The notes under the pieces are model-generated. The model did no database searches. It was given only the letters and a program-made list of their open reading frames with translations, and was not told where the DNA came from. 64,000 bases of DNA from Oceanimonas aquatica (GTDB lineage: Bacteria; Pseudomonadota; Gammaproteobacteria; Enterobacterales; Aeromonadaceae). Of the stretch, positions 40,883 to 49,569 are shown piece by piece. The number at the start of each line of letters is the position of its first letter. The first letter of the stretch is position 1. The stretch is taken from NCBI RefSeq assembly GCF_030732065.1, contig NZ_JAVBHX010000006.1, positions 186,001-250,000 of the forward strand, given 5' to 3'. Position numbers and translations under genes: made by a program.

Positions 40883-41323
40883 ATGTACAAGTCTCTGCTG
40901 GTAGCGGTAGACGGTTCAAAGCATGGTCGCAAGGCACTGGAGCTGGCCTGCCATCTGGCCAAGGTGGATAACGCCGAACTGCACGTGCTTCATGTGCCCG
41001 AGGTGCTGCCTCATGAAGCCACACTGATCTGGGGCATTGGCGCCGTGGCCATTGGTGATGAACTCAAGGAAATGGAAGCCCTCGGCAACCGTATTATGGC
41101 GGGGGCCGAAGCCGAGGCCAAAAAGCTGGGCGTGAACAGCATTCATACCCATGTGGAAAAGGGGGAACCGGCCCGGACCATTTTAAAGCAGGCCGAGGCT
41201 CTGGGGGTGGAAGTGATCGTGCTGGGTACGCGCGGGCTGGGGGATCTGGCCGGCCTGGTGATGGGCAGTGTGTCTCACAAGGTGGCCAACAACGCCAAGT
41301 GCGGCGTAATCACCATTCGCTGA
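40883..41323 (+). CDS. universal stress protein, ATP-binding UspA family
   Basis: 146 residues forming one Usp domain (MYKSLLVAVDGSKHGRKALELACHLAK). The C-terminal GTRGLGDLAGLVMGSVSHKV fits the G-2x-G-9x-G-S/T nucleotide-binding motif, so it should bind ATP, unlike E. coli UspA itself. The frame is open upstream, but ATG 40883 behind TGGAGGAAGC gives the usual start. It stands between the der terminator and a short hairpin (GCCTCAC 41336-41342, GTGAGGC 41347-41353). Confidence 0.93.
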   Translation: MYKSLLVAVDGSKHGRKALELACHLAKVDNAELHVLHVPEVLPHEATLIWGIGAVAIGDELKEMEALGNRIMAGAEAEAKKLGVNSIHTHVEKGEPARTILKQAEALGVEVIVLGTRGLGDLAGLVMGSVSHKVANNAKCGVITIR

Positions 41324-41354
41324 AGCCGGGGTAATGCCTCACGGTAGTGAGGCG

Positions 41355-41495
41355 TTACTCAAATCCGGCCTGGGTGAGAAAAAAAGTGGCGTTGCGGCGC
41401 ACTATCTTGCGGCGCAGATCCTGCATCATCAGTTTGCGGCGTGAGCCGCTGGCGAGTTTGTGGCTCTTCAGTAAATGGCGTTTTCTTCTTAACAT
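41355..41495 (-). CDS. candidate small basic protein (46 residues), unrecognised
   Basis: A short frame downstream of mltF on the same strand, too short for most gene finders. The protein begins MLRRKRHLLKSHKLASGSRR, continues KLMMQDLRRKIVRR and ends in NATFFLTQAGFE; the first 37 residues are very rich in K and R, the end is hydrophobic. Support: a GGAG seven bases before the ATG, a stop right at a GTGAGGC/GCCTCAC hairpin, and clean phase. An inverted repeat (TCCGGT 41503-41508, ACCGGA 41513-41518) covers the Shine-Dalgarno region and could gate translation. It could bind nucleic acid or ribosomes. I do not recognise a family. Confidence 0.5.
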   Translation of the reverse strand: MLRRKRHLLKSHKLASGSRRKLMMQDLRRKIVRRNATFFLTQAGFE

Positions 41496-41583
41496 GAGCT
41501 TCTCCGGTCATTACCGGACCGCTGGTCGCGGCCCTTCCTGTGTTGATATCAGCTAGTTGTAACGACGTAAAGTGACAGTGTTA

Positions 41584-42999
41584 TTAATATGTTGGATCTG
41601 TCGGCTGGGTCTCAAGCTGGGCGGTAGCGAGCCCCGTGTCGGTGCTGGGCTTGTACAGCCATTGCAGGCTCTGATAATACTGACGAATGTTGTTAACAAA
41701 CTTCTGGGCTTCCCGGCCTCGGGCATAGCCGTAGCGGGTTTTGTTGTGCCACCTGGGCTGATGCAGCAGCGGCAGGTTCTCTTTTACCTGGGCCCAGGCA
41801 TCCGGATCCTGGCCTCTGAGCCGGGTCAGGCGGCGGGCATCCAGCAGGTGACCCAGGCCAATGTTGTACGAGGCCAGGGCAAACCAGACCCGCTCGCCGT
41901 CGGGAATGCTGTCGGGCAGGCGTTCGATCAGACTGGCCAGGTAGCCGGCACCGCCGCGAATGCTCTGCTCGGGATCGAGCCGGTCGTCCACCCCCATCTG
42001 GCGGGCGGTGTCTTCGGTCAGCATCATCATGCCGCGCACCCCGGTATAGGACTGGGCGTCGGGCTCCCAGTGGGATTCCTGATAGCTCACCGCCGCCACC
42101 AGCCGCCAGTCCAGACCGCCGGCATGGCGCTCGAACAGCGGGCGGTACCGGGGCAGCAGATCTTCGGCCCGGCGCAAAAAGGTGCGGGTATCGACGTAAT
42201 CAAAATCCTGAATGTGACCAAAGTATTTTTCATTGAGCCGGGCCAGGGCGCCGCTCTCGCGTTGCGCGGCAAAGTAGCCGAGCATGGCCGCCAGCAGGCT
42301 GTCGTCATCGCGCCGGTCCATTACCCAGGACACCGGCTGTGAGCTGGGCAGGCTGAAGGCGGCGTCCACATTGGGGTAGTAGCGCTGGGTGCGGGCCAGC
42401 AGGGTGTCCTCCACCAGGGTGTAGTCGGTGCGGCCCTCGGCCACCTGACGCAGCAGATCTTCCGCGTCCGTGTCCTTGCGCGGCTCCCAGTTGAGGTCGG
42501 GCAGTTTTTGCGCCATGCGCTGCAGCCATTCGGCCTGGCTGGATCCCGCCAGCACCCGCAATTCGCCGTCCAGCTGTTGCAGATCCCGGGGGCGGGGCTC
42601 GCCCTTGCGGTACACCAGGGTCTGGGCCACTTCATAGAGGCTGGGGCCAAAGCGGTAGTGCTGCCGGCGCAGCGGTGTGTCGGTCAGGCCGGCGGCCAGC
42701 ATGTCTACCTGGCCGGCGTCGAGCAGGGCAAACAGCTCGTCCAGGTTATAGGCGGGCACCATGGTGAGCTCCACCCCCAGATAATCGGCAAAGCCTTGGG
42801 CCAGCTCGTAATCCAGCCCTTCCTGGCGGTCGTTGCGCAGAAAGTAGTAAAGCGGGTGGTAAAGGGTGCCGACCCTGAGTTCACCCCGGGTCTGAATATG
42901 GTGTTGCTGGGTGGTCACGGCGTTCGGGCTGTCGCAACCACTTAGGGAAAGCAGCCCCAGCAGCAGGGCCGTTGTGGCGAGCGTGCGCATGGTATGCAA
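41584..42999 (-). CDS. mltF: membrane-bound lytic murein transglycosylase F
   Basis: About 471-residue outer-membrane lipoprotein that cleaves glycan strands to anhydro-muropeptides. The lipobox is LSGC. An ABC-transporter-like solute-binding domain (about 35-255, GELRVGTLYHPLYYFL) precedes the lysozyme-like domain with the catalytic glutamate in SYQESHWEPDAQSYTGVRGMMMLT. Start choice: a TTG at 42999 is six bases after GAGGAG, while the ATG at 42990 is 15 bases from it; both give a good signal peptide. Divergent from purL as in E. coli. Confidence 0.94.
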   Translation of the reverse strand: MHTMRTLATTALLLGLLSLSGCDSPNAVTTQQHHIQTRGELRVGTLYHPLYYFLRNDRQEGLDYELAQGFADYLGVELTMVPAYNLDELFALLDAGQVDMLAAGLTDTPLRRQHYRFGPSLYEVAQTLVYRKGEPRPRDLQQLDGELRVLAGSSQAEWLQRMAQKLPDLNWEPRKDTDAEDLLRQVAEGRTDYTLVEDTLLARTQRYYPNVDAAFSLPSSQPVSWVMDRRDDDSLLAAMLGYFAAQRESGALARLNEKYFGHIQDFDYVDTRTFLRRAEDLLPRYRPLFERHAGGLDWRLVAAVSYQESHWEPDAQSYTGVRGMMMLTEDTARQMGVDDRLDPEQSIRGGAGYLASLIERLPDSIPDGERVWFALASYNIGLGHLLDARRLTRLRGQDPDAWAQVKENLPLLHQPRWHNKTRYGYARGREAQKFVNNIRQYYQSLQWLYKPSTDTGLATAQLETQPTDPTY

Positions 43000-43029
43000 T
43001 GACAACTCCTCATATGAAAACACCGGCAT

Positions 43030-43058
43030 TTTATAGCAAAAGCCGGCGCTTTAGTCAG
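43030..43058 (-). promoter_or_regulatory. candidate mltF promoter
   Basis: On the minus strand CTGACT (43058-43053) and TATAAA (43035-43030) are 17 bases apart, about 30 bases before the mltF start. Confidence 0.45.
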
Positions 43059-43111
43059 GTTATTGCCGATATTTGCGTCGCGAAACCAGCCATTGCTGCG
43101 GCAAATGGGCG

Positions 43112-43140
43112 TCGACAGGGCAGGGGCGTAAATCTATAAT
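43112..43140 (+). promoter_or_regulatory. candidate purL promoter
   Basis: TCGACA (43112-43117) and a perfect TATAAT (43135-43140) with 17-base spacing, giving a leader of about 45 bases. I found no convincing PurR operator here. Confidence 0.65.
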
Positions 43141-43191
43141 ACCGCCAGTTCGAGAACCCCCCATACACTCACGCTTTGAGAATTAGCCACT

Positions 43192-46100
43192 ATGGAAATA
43201 CTGAGAGGCTCACCGGCCTTATCCGGTTTCAGAACCCTGGCGATCATCCGTCGTGCCCGGGAGCAGGCGCTGCCGCTGTCCGCCATTGAAACCGAGTATG
43301 TGCACTTTGTCGCCCTGACCGCCGAGCTTGACGACAGCGGCCGGCAAACCCTGGCCCAGCTGCTCGACAGTCCCGCCGAAGGCATCACGCCTGCCGCCGG
43401 CAGCCGCCTGGTGCTGGTGACTCCCCGTCCCGGAACCCTTTCTCCCTGGTCGTCCAAGGCCACCGACATTGCCCGTAACTGTGGCCTGTCCCAGGTCAAG
43501 CGCATCGAGCGCGGCATTGTCTATTACCTCTCCTTTGAGCGTGAGCCGTCCGAGGCGGAGCTGGCGGCGGCGAGCCACCTGCTGCACGACCGCATGACCG
43601 AAACCGCCTTTGCCAGCCTGGCCGAGGCCGAGTGCCTGTTTACCGAGGCCGAGCCGGCGCCGCTGACCTCCGTCGACATTCTCGGCGGTGGCCGCGCGGC
43701 CCTGGCCGAGGCCAATGTGCGCATGGGCCTGGCGCTGGCCGATGACGAAATTGACTACCTGTTCGAGGGCTTCAGCAAGCTGGGCCGCAACCCCAACGAC
43801 ATTGAGCTCTACATGTTTGCCCAGGCCAACTCCGAGCACTGTCGTCACAAGATCTTCAACGCCGACTGGACCATCGACGGCATCGAGCAGCCCAAGTCGC
43901 TGTTCAAGATGATCAAGAACACCTTTGAGCAGGTGCCCGAGTACGTGCTCTCCGCCTATAAAGACAACGCCGCCGTCATGACCGGCTCGCCGGCGGGCCG
44001 CTTTTTCCCCAGCCCCGAGTCGGGTGAGTACCGCTATCATCAGGAAGACATTCATATTCTGATGAAGGTGGAAACCCACAACCACCCCACCGCCATTTCA
44101 CCCTACCCGGGCGCGGCCACCGGCTCCGGCGGCGAAATCCGTGACGAAGGCGCCACCGGCCGGGGCTCCAAGCCCAAGGCGGGCCTGGTGGGCTTCAGCG
44201 TGTCCAACCTGAAAATTCCCGGCTACGCGCGACCCTGGGAGCAGGACTTCGGCAAGCCCGAGCGTATCGTCAGCGCTCTCGACATCATGATCGACGGCCC
44301 TCTGGGCGGTGCCGCCTTCAACAACGAGTTCGGTCGTCCGGCGCTGCTCGGTTACTTCCGTACCTATGAAGAGCAGGTCTCCAGCTTTAACGGTGAGGAA
44401 GTGCGCGGCTACCACAAGCCCATCATGATCGCCGGCGGCCTCGGTAACATTCGTGGTGAGCACGTGGAAAAGGGCGAGATCCCGGTGGGTGCCAAGCTGG
44501 TGGTGCTGGGCGGTCCGGCCATGAACATCGGCCTGGGCGGCGGCGCCGCCTCGTCCATGGCCTCCGGTCAGTCCAGTGAAGATCTGGACTTCGCTTCGGT
44601 ACAGCGCGACAACCCGGAAATGGAACGTCGCTGTCAGGAAGTGATCGATCGCTGCTGGGCGATGGGCGACGACAACCCCATAGTGTTTATTCACGATGTG
44701 GGCGCCGGCGGCCTTTCCAACGCCATGCCCGAGCTGGTGAACGACGGCGACCGCGGCGGCCGCTTCTATCTGCGCGACATTCCCAACGACGAGCCGGGCA
44801 TGAGCCCGCTGCAGATCTGGTGTAACGAATCCCAGGAGCGCTACGTGCTGGCGGTGGCCGACGACCGGCTGGCCGAGTTCGAAGCCTTCTGTCGCCGGGA
44901 GCGGGCGCCTTATGCGGTGATCGGTGAAGCTACCGCCGAACGTCACCTCAGTCTGCACGATGAACATTTCGACAACCAGCCCATCGACATGCCGCTGGAG
45001 GTACTGCTGGGCAAGGCGCCCAAAATGCACCGCGACGTGGAAAGCAAACAGCATCAGAGCCCGGCGCTGGATCTGCACGGCATCAACCTGAAGGACGCCG
45101 CCGAGCGGGTGATGACCCTGCCCACCGTGGCCGACAAGGGCTTTTTGATCACCATTGGCGACCGCTCCGTCACCGGCCTGGTAGCCCGGGATCAGATGGT
45201 GGGTCCCTGGCAGGTGCCGGTGGCCGACTGTGCCGTGACCGCCGCCGCCTACGACACCTATGCCGGTGAGGCCATGTCCATGGGCGAGCGCGCGCCGGTG
45301 GCCCTGCTCGACTTTGCCGCTTCTGCCCGCCTGGCGGTGGCCGAGGCCATCACCAACATCGCCGCCACCGAAATCGGCGAACTGAACCGCATCAAGCTGT
45401 CCGCCAACTGGATGTCCGCCGCCGGCCACCCCGGTGAAGACGCCGGTCTGTACGACGCGGTCAAGGCCGTGGGCGAAGAGCTGTGCCCGGTGCTGGGCCT
45501 GACCATTCCGGTGGGCAAGGACTCCATGTCCATGAAGACCCGCTGGCAGCAGGATGGCGACGACCGCAGCGTCACCGCGCCGCTGTCGCTGGTGATCTCC
45601 GCCTTTGGTCGGGTCACCGACGTGCGTAGCACAGTTACTCCCTGGCTGCGTAGCGATCAGGGTGAGACCGACCTTATTCTGGTGGATCTGGGTAACGGCA
45701 AGAACCGTCTGGGCGCTTCCGCCCTGGCCCAGGTATACCGTCAGCTGGGTGACAAGCCCGCCGATCTGGATGATGCCGAGCAGCTCAAGGGCTTTTTCAA
45801 CGCCATGCAGGCGCTGGTGGCCGAGAAGAAATTGCTGGCCTACCACGACCGCGGCGACGGCGGTCTGTTCGTGACCCTGGCGGAAATGGCCTTTGCCGGC
45901 AACACCGGCCTGGACGTGGAGCTGGATCTGCTGGGTGGCGATCACCTGGCGGCGTTGTTCAGCGAAGAGCTGGGTGCCGTGCTGCAGGTACGCCGCGACG
46001 ACAAGGAAGCGGTGCTGACCTGCCTGGCCGGCCACGGCCTGGCCGCCTGCTCCCACGTGATTGGCGAACTCAACGACGACGATACCCTGCGCCTGCTGGC

Positions 46101-47079
46101 CGATGGCGAAGAGCTCTATGCCGAGTCCCGCACCGAGCTGCGCCGCTTGTGGTCCGAAACCAGCTACCGCATGCAGGCCCTGCGCGACAACCCCGAATGT
46201 GCCCGGGCCGAATTCGACGCCAAGCTGGAAGCCAATCCCGGTCTGTCTGCGTCCCTGACCTTTGATTCAAAGGAAGACATAGCCGCGCCCTTTATTGCCA
46301 AGGGCGTGCATCCCAAGATGGCGATTCTGCGCGAGCAGGGCGTCAACTCCCACATGGAAATGGCCGCCGCCTTTGACCGGGCCGGGTTCAGTGCCGTGGA
46401 CGTGCACATGAGCGATCTGCAAAGCGGTCGCCTGCGTCTGGACGAGTTTGCCGGCCTGGTGGCCTGTGGCGGCTTCTCCTACGGTGACGTGCTGGGTGCC
46501 GGCGGTGGCTGGGCCAAGAGCATTCTGTTCAACGAGGCCCTGCGCGCCCAGTTCGAGGCCTTCTTCCAGCGTGACGACAGCTTCGCCCTTGGCGTGTGCA
46601 ACGGGTGTCAGATGCTGTCGCAACTGCGGGATCTGATCCCGGGTGCGGCCCACTGGCCGGACTTTGTGCGCAACACCTCCGAGCGCTTTGAAGCCCGCTT
46701 CAGCCTGGTGGAAGTACAGGAGTCTCCCAGCCTGTTTCTGTCCGGCATGGCCGGCTCCCGCCTGCCCATCGCCGTGTCTCACGGTGAAGGCCGGGTGCAG
46801 CCCAAGCGCGCCGACATTGCCGCCCTCGAGGCCAGCGGTACCATCGCCCTGCGCTACGTCGACAACCACGGCCAGGCCACCGAGCGCTATCCGTTTAACC
46901 CCAACGGCTCCGCCAACGGCATTACCGGCCTGAGCAGCGAAGACGGCCGGGTCACCATCATGATGCCGCACCCGGAGCGGGTGTTCCGCACCGTGGCCAA
47001 CTCCTGGCACCCGGACAACTGGGGCGAGGACGGCGGCTGGATGCGCATGTTCCGCAATGCTCGCAAGCAAATCGGCTAA
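43192..47079 (+). CDS. purL: phosphoribosylformylglycinamidine synthase
   Basis: 1295-residue large-type PurL, the fourth step of purine synthesis, which converts FGAR to FGAM with ATP and glutamine. An N-terminal PurS-like domain, the AIRS-like synthetase domains ([53 protein letters not shown]) and a C-terminal class I glutaminase with the nucleophile in GVCNGCQML and the histidine in MMPHPERVF. Length as in E. coli (1295). Followed by a terminator. Confidence 0.98.
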   Translation: MEILRGSPALSGFRTLAIIRRAREQALPLSAIETEYVHFVALTAELDDSGRQTLAQLLDSPAEGITPAAGSRLVLVTPRPGTLSPWSSKATDIARNCGLSQVKRIERGIVYYLSFEREPSEAELAAASHLLHDRMTETAFASLAEAECLFTEAEPAPLTSVDILGGGRAALAEANVRMGLALADDEIDYLFEGFSKLGRNPNDIELYMFAQANSEHCRHKIFNADWTIDGIEQPKSLFKMIKNTFEQVPEYVLSAYKDNAAVMTGSPAGRFFPSPESGEYRYHQEDIHILMKVETHNHPTAISPYPGAATGSGGEIRDEGATGRGSKPKAGLVGFSVSNLKIPGYARPWEQDFGKPERIVSALDIMIDGPLGGAAFNNEFGRPALLGYFRTYEEQVSSFNGEEVRGYHKPIMIAGGLGNIRGEHVEKGEIPVGAKLVVLGGPAMNIGLGGGAASSMASGQSSEDLDFASVQRDNPEMERRCQEVIDRCWAMGDDNPIVFIHDVGAGGLSNAMPELVNDGDRGGRFYLRDIPNDEPGMSPLQIWCNESQERYVLAVADDRLAEFEAFCRRERAPYAVIGEATAERHLSLHDEHFDNQPIDMPLEVLLGKAPKMHRDVESKQHQSPALDLHGINLKDAAERVMTLPTVADKGFLITIGDRSVTGLVARDQMVGPWQVPVADCAVTAAAYDTYAGEAMSMGERAPVALLDFAASARLAVAEAITNIAATEIGELNRIKLSANWMSAAGHPGEDAGLYDAVKAVGEELCPVLGLTIPVGKDSMSMKTRWQQDGDDRSVTAPLSLVISAFGRVTDVRSTVTPWLRSDQGETDLILVDLGNGKNRLGASALAQVYRQLGDKPADLDDAEQLKGFFNAMQALVAEKKLLAYHDRGDGGLFVTLAEMAFAGNTGLDVELDLLGGDHLAALFSEELGAVLQVRRDDKEAVLTCLAGHGLAACSHVIGELNDDDTLRLLADGEELYAESRTELRRLWSETSYRMQALRDNPECARAEFDAKLEANPGLSASLTFDSKEDIAAPFIAKGVHPKMAILREQGVNSHMEMAAAFDRAGFSAVDVHMSDLQSGRLRLDEFAGLVACGGFSYGDVLGAGGGWAKSILFNEALRAQFEAFFQRDDSFALGVCNGCQMLSQLRDLIPGAAHWPDFVRNTSERFEARFSLVEVQESPSLFLSGMAGSRLPIAVSHGEGRVQPKRADIAALEASGTIALRYVDNHGQATERYPFNPNGSANGITGLSSEDGRVTIMMPHPERVFRTVANSWHPDNWGEDGGWMRMFRNARKQIG

Positions 47080-47106
47080 GTTGCCATTTGCATCTCATAA
47101 TAAAAG

Positions 47107-47128
47107 GCCCGCAAAATGCGGGCTTTTT
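47107..47128 (+). terminator. intrinsic terminator after purL
   Basis: GCCCGCA (47107-47113), loop AAA, TGCGGGC (47117-47123), five T. Confidence 0.93.
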
Positions 47129-47227
47129 ATTTGCCGTTTGAGTCTATATGATGGTCGCGCTCAAAAATAAAACACGGGCCCGCTTTGCCAAAAAAGTGAG
47201 GTCATCTAATCAAACAAGAGCACGACG

Positions 47228-48988
47228 ATGGATCAAAATAACTGGTTACAACGGGCCGACGCCGCTGTGCCTGGAAGCACAATGGCGTACCGGCGCGCCC
47301 CGCCTGCCGACGCCCTGACTCTGGCCCGGCAAATCATGCAGGACACCCGCGAAGGCATTGTCATCATGGATGCCCGTGGCCGGGTGCTGGAGGTCAACCC
47401 GGCCTTTTGCCACCACTGCGAGCTGGCCGCCACCGAGCTGGAAGGCCGCCACATTACCCATGTCAGCAAGGGGCTGCACGACGGCCGCTATTACCGTCGT
47501 ATCTGGCAGCGGCTGCAGTTTCAGGAGCAGTGGGAAGGAGAGGTGGAGCAGGTGACGTGCCGGGGCGAAGTGGCCACCCACTGGCTGATGCTGCGGTTGA
47601 TTCGCAATGAAAATGGCCTGATCACCCATATTGTCGGCATTCTCGACAACATCAGCCGGCTGCGCCAGTCGGAAGAACGGCTCAGTTACCTGGCCCACCA
47701 CGACAGCCTCACCGGCACCGCCAACCGCGAGTTTCTGCTGAGCTGGTTTACCCGCATTCGCTTTGATCTGGCCGCCAACGAGCAGCTGGCGCTGCTGTTT
47801 ATCGATCTGGACCGGTTCAAGCCCATCAATGACGGCTTTGGTCACGGGGTGGGCGACCGGGTGCTCAAGGCCCTGGCCGAGCGTCTGCAGCAGATGGTGG
47901 ACGCCAACGAAATCGTGGCGCGCATCGGCGGCGACGAATTCGTGATGGTCTGGCGTGACATCGATCGGGAGCAAACTCTGTTTGACCGGGCCGGCCGGCT
48001 GCTGGAGCGGCTTGAAAGCCCGGTGCGGGTGGATCATCACGAGCTCAGCGTGGGCGCCAGTGTCGGCATCAGCCTTTATCCCCGCCACGGGCTGGAGATT
48101 GAAACTCTGCTGCGTTACGCCGACACCGCCATGTATGAAGCCAAGACTCGAAGCCGCTCGCACATTGCCCTGTTCGACAGCGACAGTTTTGCGCGACTGG
48201 AGCAGCGCAGCCGGCTGGCCCGGGACTTTCGCCAGGCGTTGGCCCGGCACCAGCTGTTTCTGGAATACCAGCCGCGCATGAACATCGACAGCGGCACCCT
48301 GCCGGCGGTGGAAGCCCTGTTGCGCTGGCGCCACCCCGAGCTCGGGCTGGTGGCGCCCGATGCCTTTTTGCCCGCGGCCCGGGATGCGGGCCTGCTGGGC
48401 AGGCTGGCGGAGTGGGTGTTTACCGAGGCGGCAAGCCAGCACGGCCGCTGGCGGCAACAGGGCTGGCATGGCCGCATCAGTCTGAACATGAGCGGCCTGG
48501 AGCCGGAGCTGGAGCAACAGCGCATTTTGCGGCTGCTCGACCTGCTGCGGGCGCAGGGTGCCAACCCGGCGGACTTTGAACTGGAGCTGCGCAGTGACTT
48601 TATCATGCGCCGCAGCGAGTCCCTGCAGCGGGTGCTTGCCGGCTTTCGCGCCGCCGGCATGGCGGTGTATCTCGACAACCTGGGCCACGGCCGGTTTCGG
48701 TTCGATATTCTGAAAGGGTTGCCGGTGGACGGCATCAAGCTGGACCGGGCCCTGCTGACCGAGCCGTTCGATACCTTTGACCAGTCGGTAATTCAGTCGC
48801 TGTTGCTGCTGGCGCAGACCCTGGGGCTGAATACCGTGGCCTGCGGTGTGGAGAACGCCGGCCAGCTGGCCTTTCTTCGAGAGTACGGCTGCCGGCAGAT
48901 CCAGGGGGAGCTGGTGGCCGGCCCCCTTGAGCCGGCCCGGGTGCCGGGCTTTACTCCAGCCCTTCCAGGGTCAGGCGTCCGGGGCTGA
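47228..48988 (+). CDS. PAS-GGDEF-EAL protein with degenerate EAL domain
   Basis: 586 residues, no membrane span. PAS domain about 32-145 (GIVIMDARGRVLEVNPAFCHH). GGDEF domain about 150-318 with an intact GGDEF at 234-238 and the metal-site DLDRFKPIND; the RxxD inhibitory site is absent (DANE at that place). EAL domain about 330-575: EAL is kept (362-364) and N420 is in place, but the DDFG motif reads DNLG (483-486), the usual TE pair is replaced (ELELRSD, 451-457) and EGVE reads CGVE. It is therefore likely a diguanylate cyclase whose EAL part binds or is silent. The 3' end overlaps the convergent DUF1439 gene by 38 bases. Confidence 0.9.
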   Translation: MDQNNWLQRADAAVPGSTMAYRRAPPADALTLARQIMQDTREGIVIMDARGRVLEVNPAFCHHCELAATELEGRHITHVSKGLHDGRYYRRIWQRLQFQEQWEGEVEQVTCRGEVATHWLMLRLIRNENGLITHIVGILDNISRLRQSEERLSYLAHHDSLTGTANREFLLSWFTRIRFDLAANEQLALLFIDLDRFKPINDGFGHGVGDRVLKALAERLQQMVDANEIVARIGGDEFVMVWRDIDREQTLFDRAGRLLERLESPVRVDHHELSVGASVGISLYPRHGLEIETLLRYADTAMYEAKTRSRSHIALFDSDSFARLEQRSRLARDFRQALARHQLFLEYQPRMNIDSGTLPAVEALLRWRHPELGLVAPDAFLPAARDAGLLGRLAEWVFTEAASQHGRWRQQGWHGRISLNMSGLEPELEQQRILRLLDLLRAQGANPADFELELRSDFIMRRSESLQRVLAGFRAAGMAVYLDNLGHGRFRFDILKGLPVDGIKLDRALLTEPFDTFDQSVIQSLLLLAQTLGLNTVACGVENAGQLAFLREYGCRQIQGELVAGPLEPARVPGFTPALPGSGVRG

Positions 48989-49496
48989 TGGTCAGGCTGA
49001 GGGGGCTGTCCTTCAGCCGTTGTTGCAGCGGATCCTGTTCGTTCAGCCGGTAGACCGGGTAGCGCGACAGGTAATCGGCCAGGCTCTGCAGCAGCAGCGG
49101 CAGCACAAAGCCGGCCTGGGGGCTGGCGTCGCTGTTGTTAAGGTGGTAACCGAGCAGCTCGAATTCGTCCAGGTAAAGGGCGCCCTGCTCGCTGTCAAAG
49201 CGGGGCCGGGCGCTGAAGTCGCCGCTGATGTCCCAGTCATGCTGCACGCCGCCCTGCTCCAGATTGATCCGGCCCCGTCCCGATACCCGCGCCTTGTCGG
49301 CTTCCTGCCGGCCCAGGGCGACCTGCACATCTTCTATGCGCACGCCGGCCTTGAGCCAGTCGCCCAGGCTGACCGGAAACTCCCGGCCCAGCTGAGTGGC
49401 CAGCTGGCGGTTGAGTTGCTGCTCGGTGAGGGTCAGGGTTTGTGCCGAAAGCGCCGTGCTTACTCCAAAAAGGAGGAAAAACAATATACTTTTCAT
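48951..49496 (-). CDS. DUF1439 (YceB-like) envelope protein
   Basis: 181 residues from ATG 49496. A signal peptide (MKSILFFLLFGVSTALSAQ) with a signal-peptidase I type ALSA end; the lipobox cysteine of E. coli YceB is missing, so this copy is periplasmic, not a lipoprotein. The body (LTEQQLNRQLATQLGREFPVSLGDWLKAGVRIEDVQVALG ... RGRINLEQ ... YLDEFELLGY) fits the DUF1439 family, beta-rich lipid-binding-like proteins of unknown function. The last 38 bases overlap the end of the GGDEF-EAL gene on the other strand. Divergent from cls with 73 bases between starts. Confidence 0.8.
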   Translation of the reverse strand: MKSILFFLLFGVSTALSAQTLTLTEQQLNRQLATQLGREFPVSLGDWLKAGVRIEDVQVALGRQEADKARVSGRGRINLEQGGVQHDWDISGDFSARPRFDSEQGALYLDEFELLGYHLNNSDASPQAGFVLPLLLQSLADYLSRYPVYRLNEQDPLQQRLKDSPLSLTISPGRLTLEGLE

Positions 49497-49569
49497 GGTC
49501 CTGTACTCATGATGCGAAGAGGCGTTTGCTACAGTCTGCCCCGTCCATTCCAAAAGGAGCAAGGCGTTT

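Noticed and set aside
41347-41556. 69-codon plus-strand frame opposite the small basic ORF
   Set aside because: No ribosome binding site; the opposite-strand frame has a better start and placement behind mltF.
43060-43100. PurR operator upstream of purL
   Set aside because: TTTGCGTCGCGAAA looks superficially similar to a PurR box but does not keep the central ACGTTT-type symmetry.
44098-46056. 652-codon open frame antisense to purL
   Set aside because: Long antisense frames appear opposite GC-rich genes because of third-position bias; no ribosome binding site, low-complexity H/Q/G-rich product, and purL is certain.
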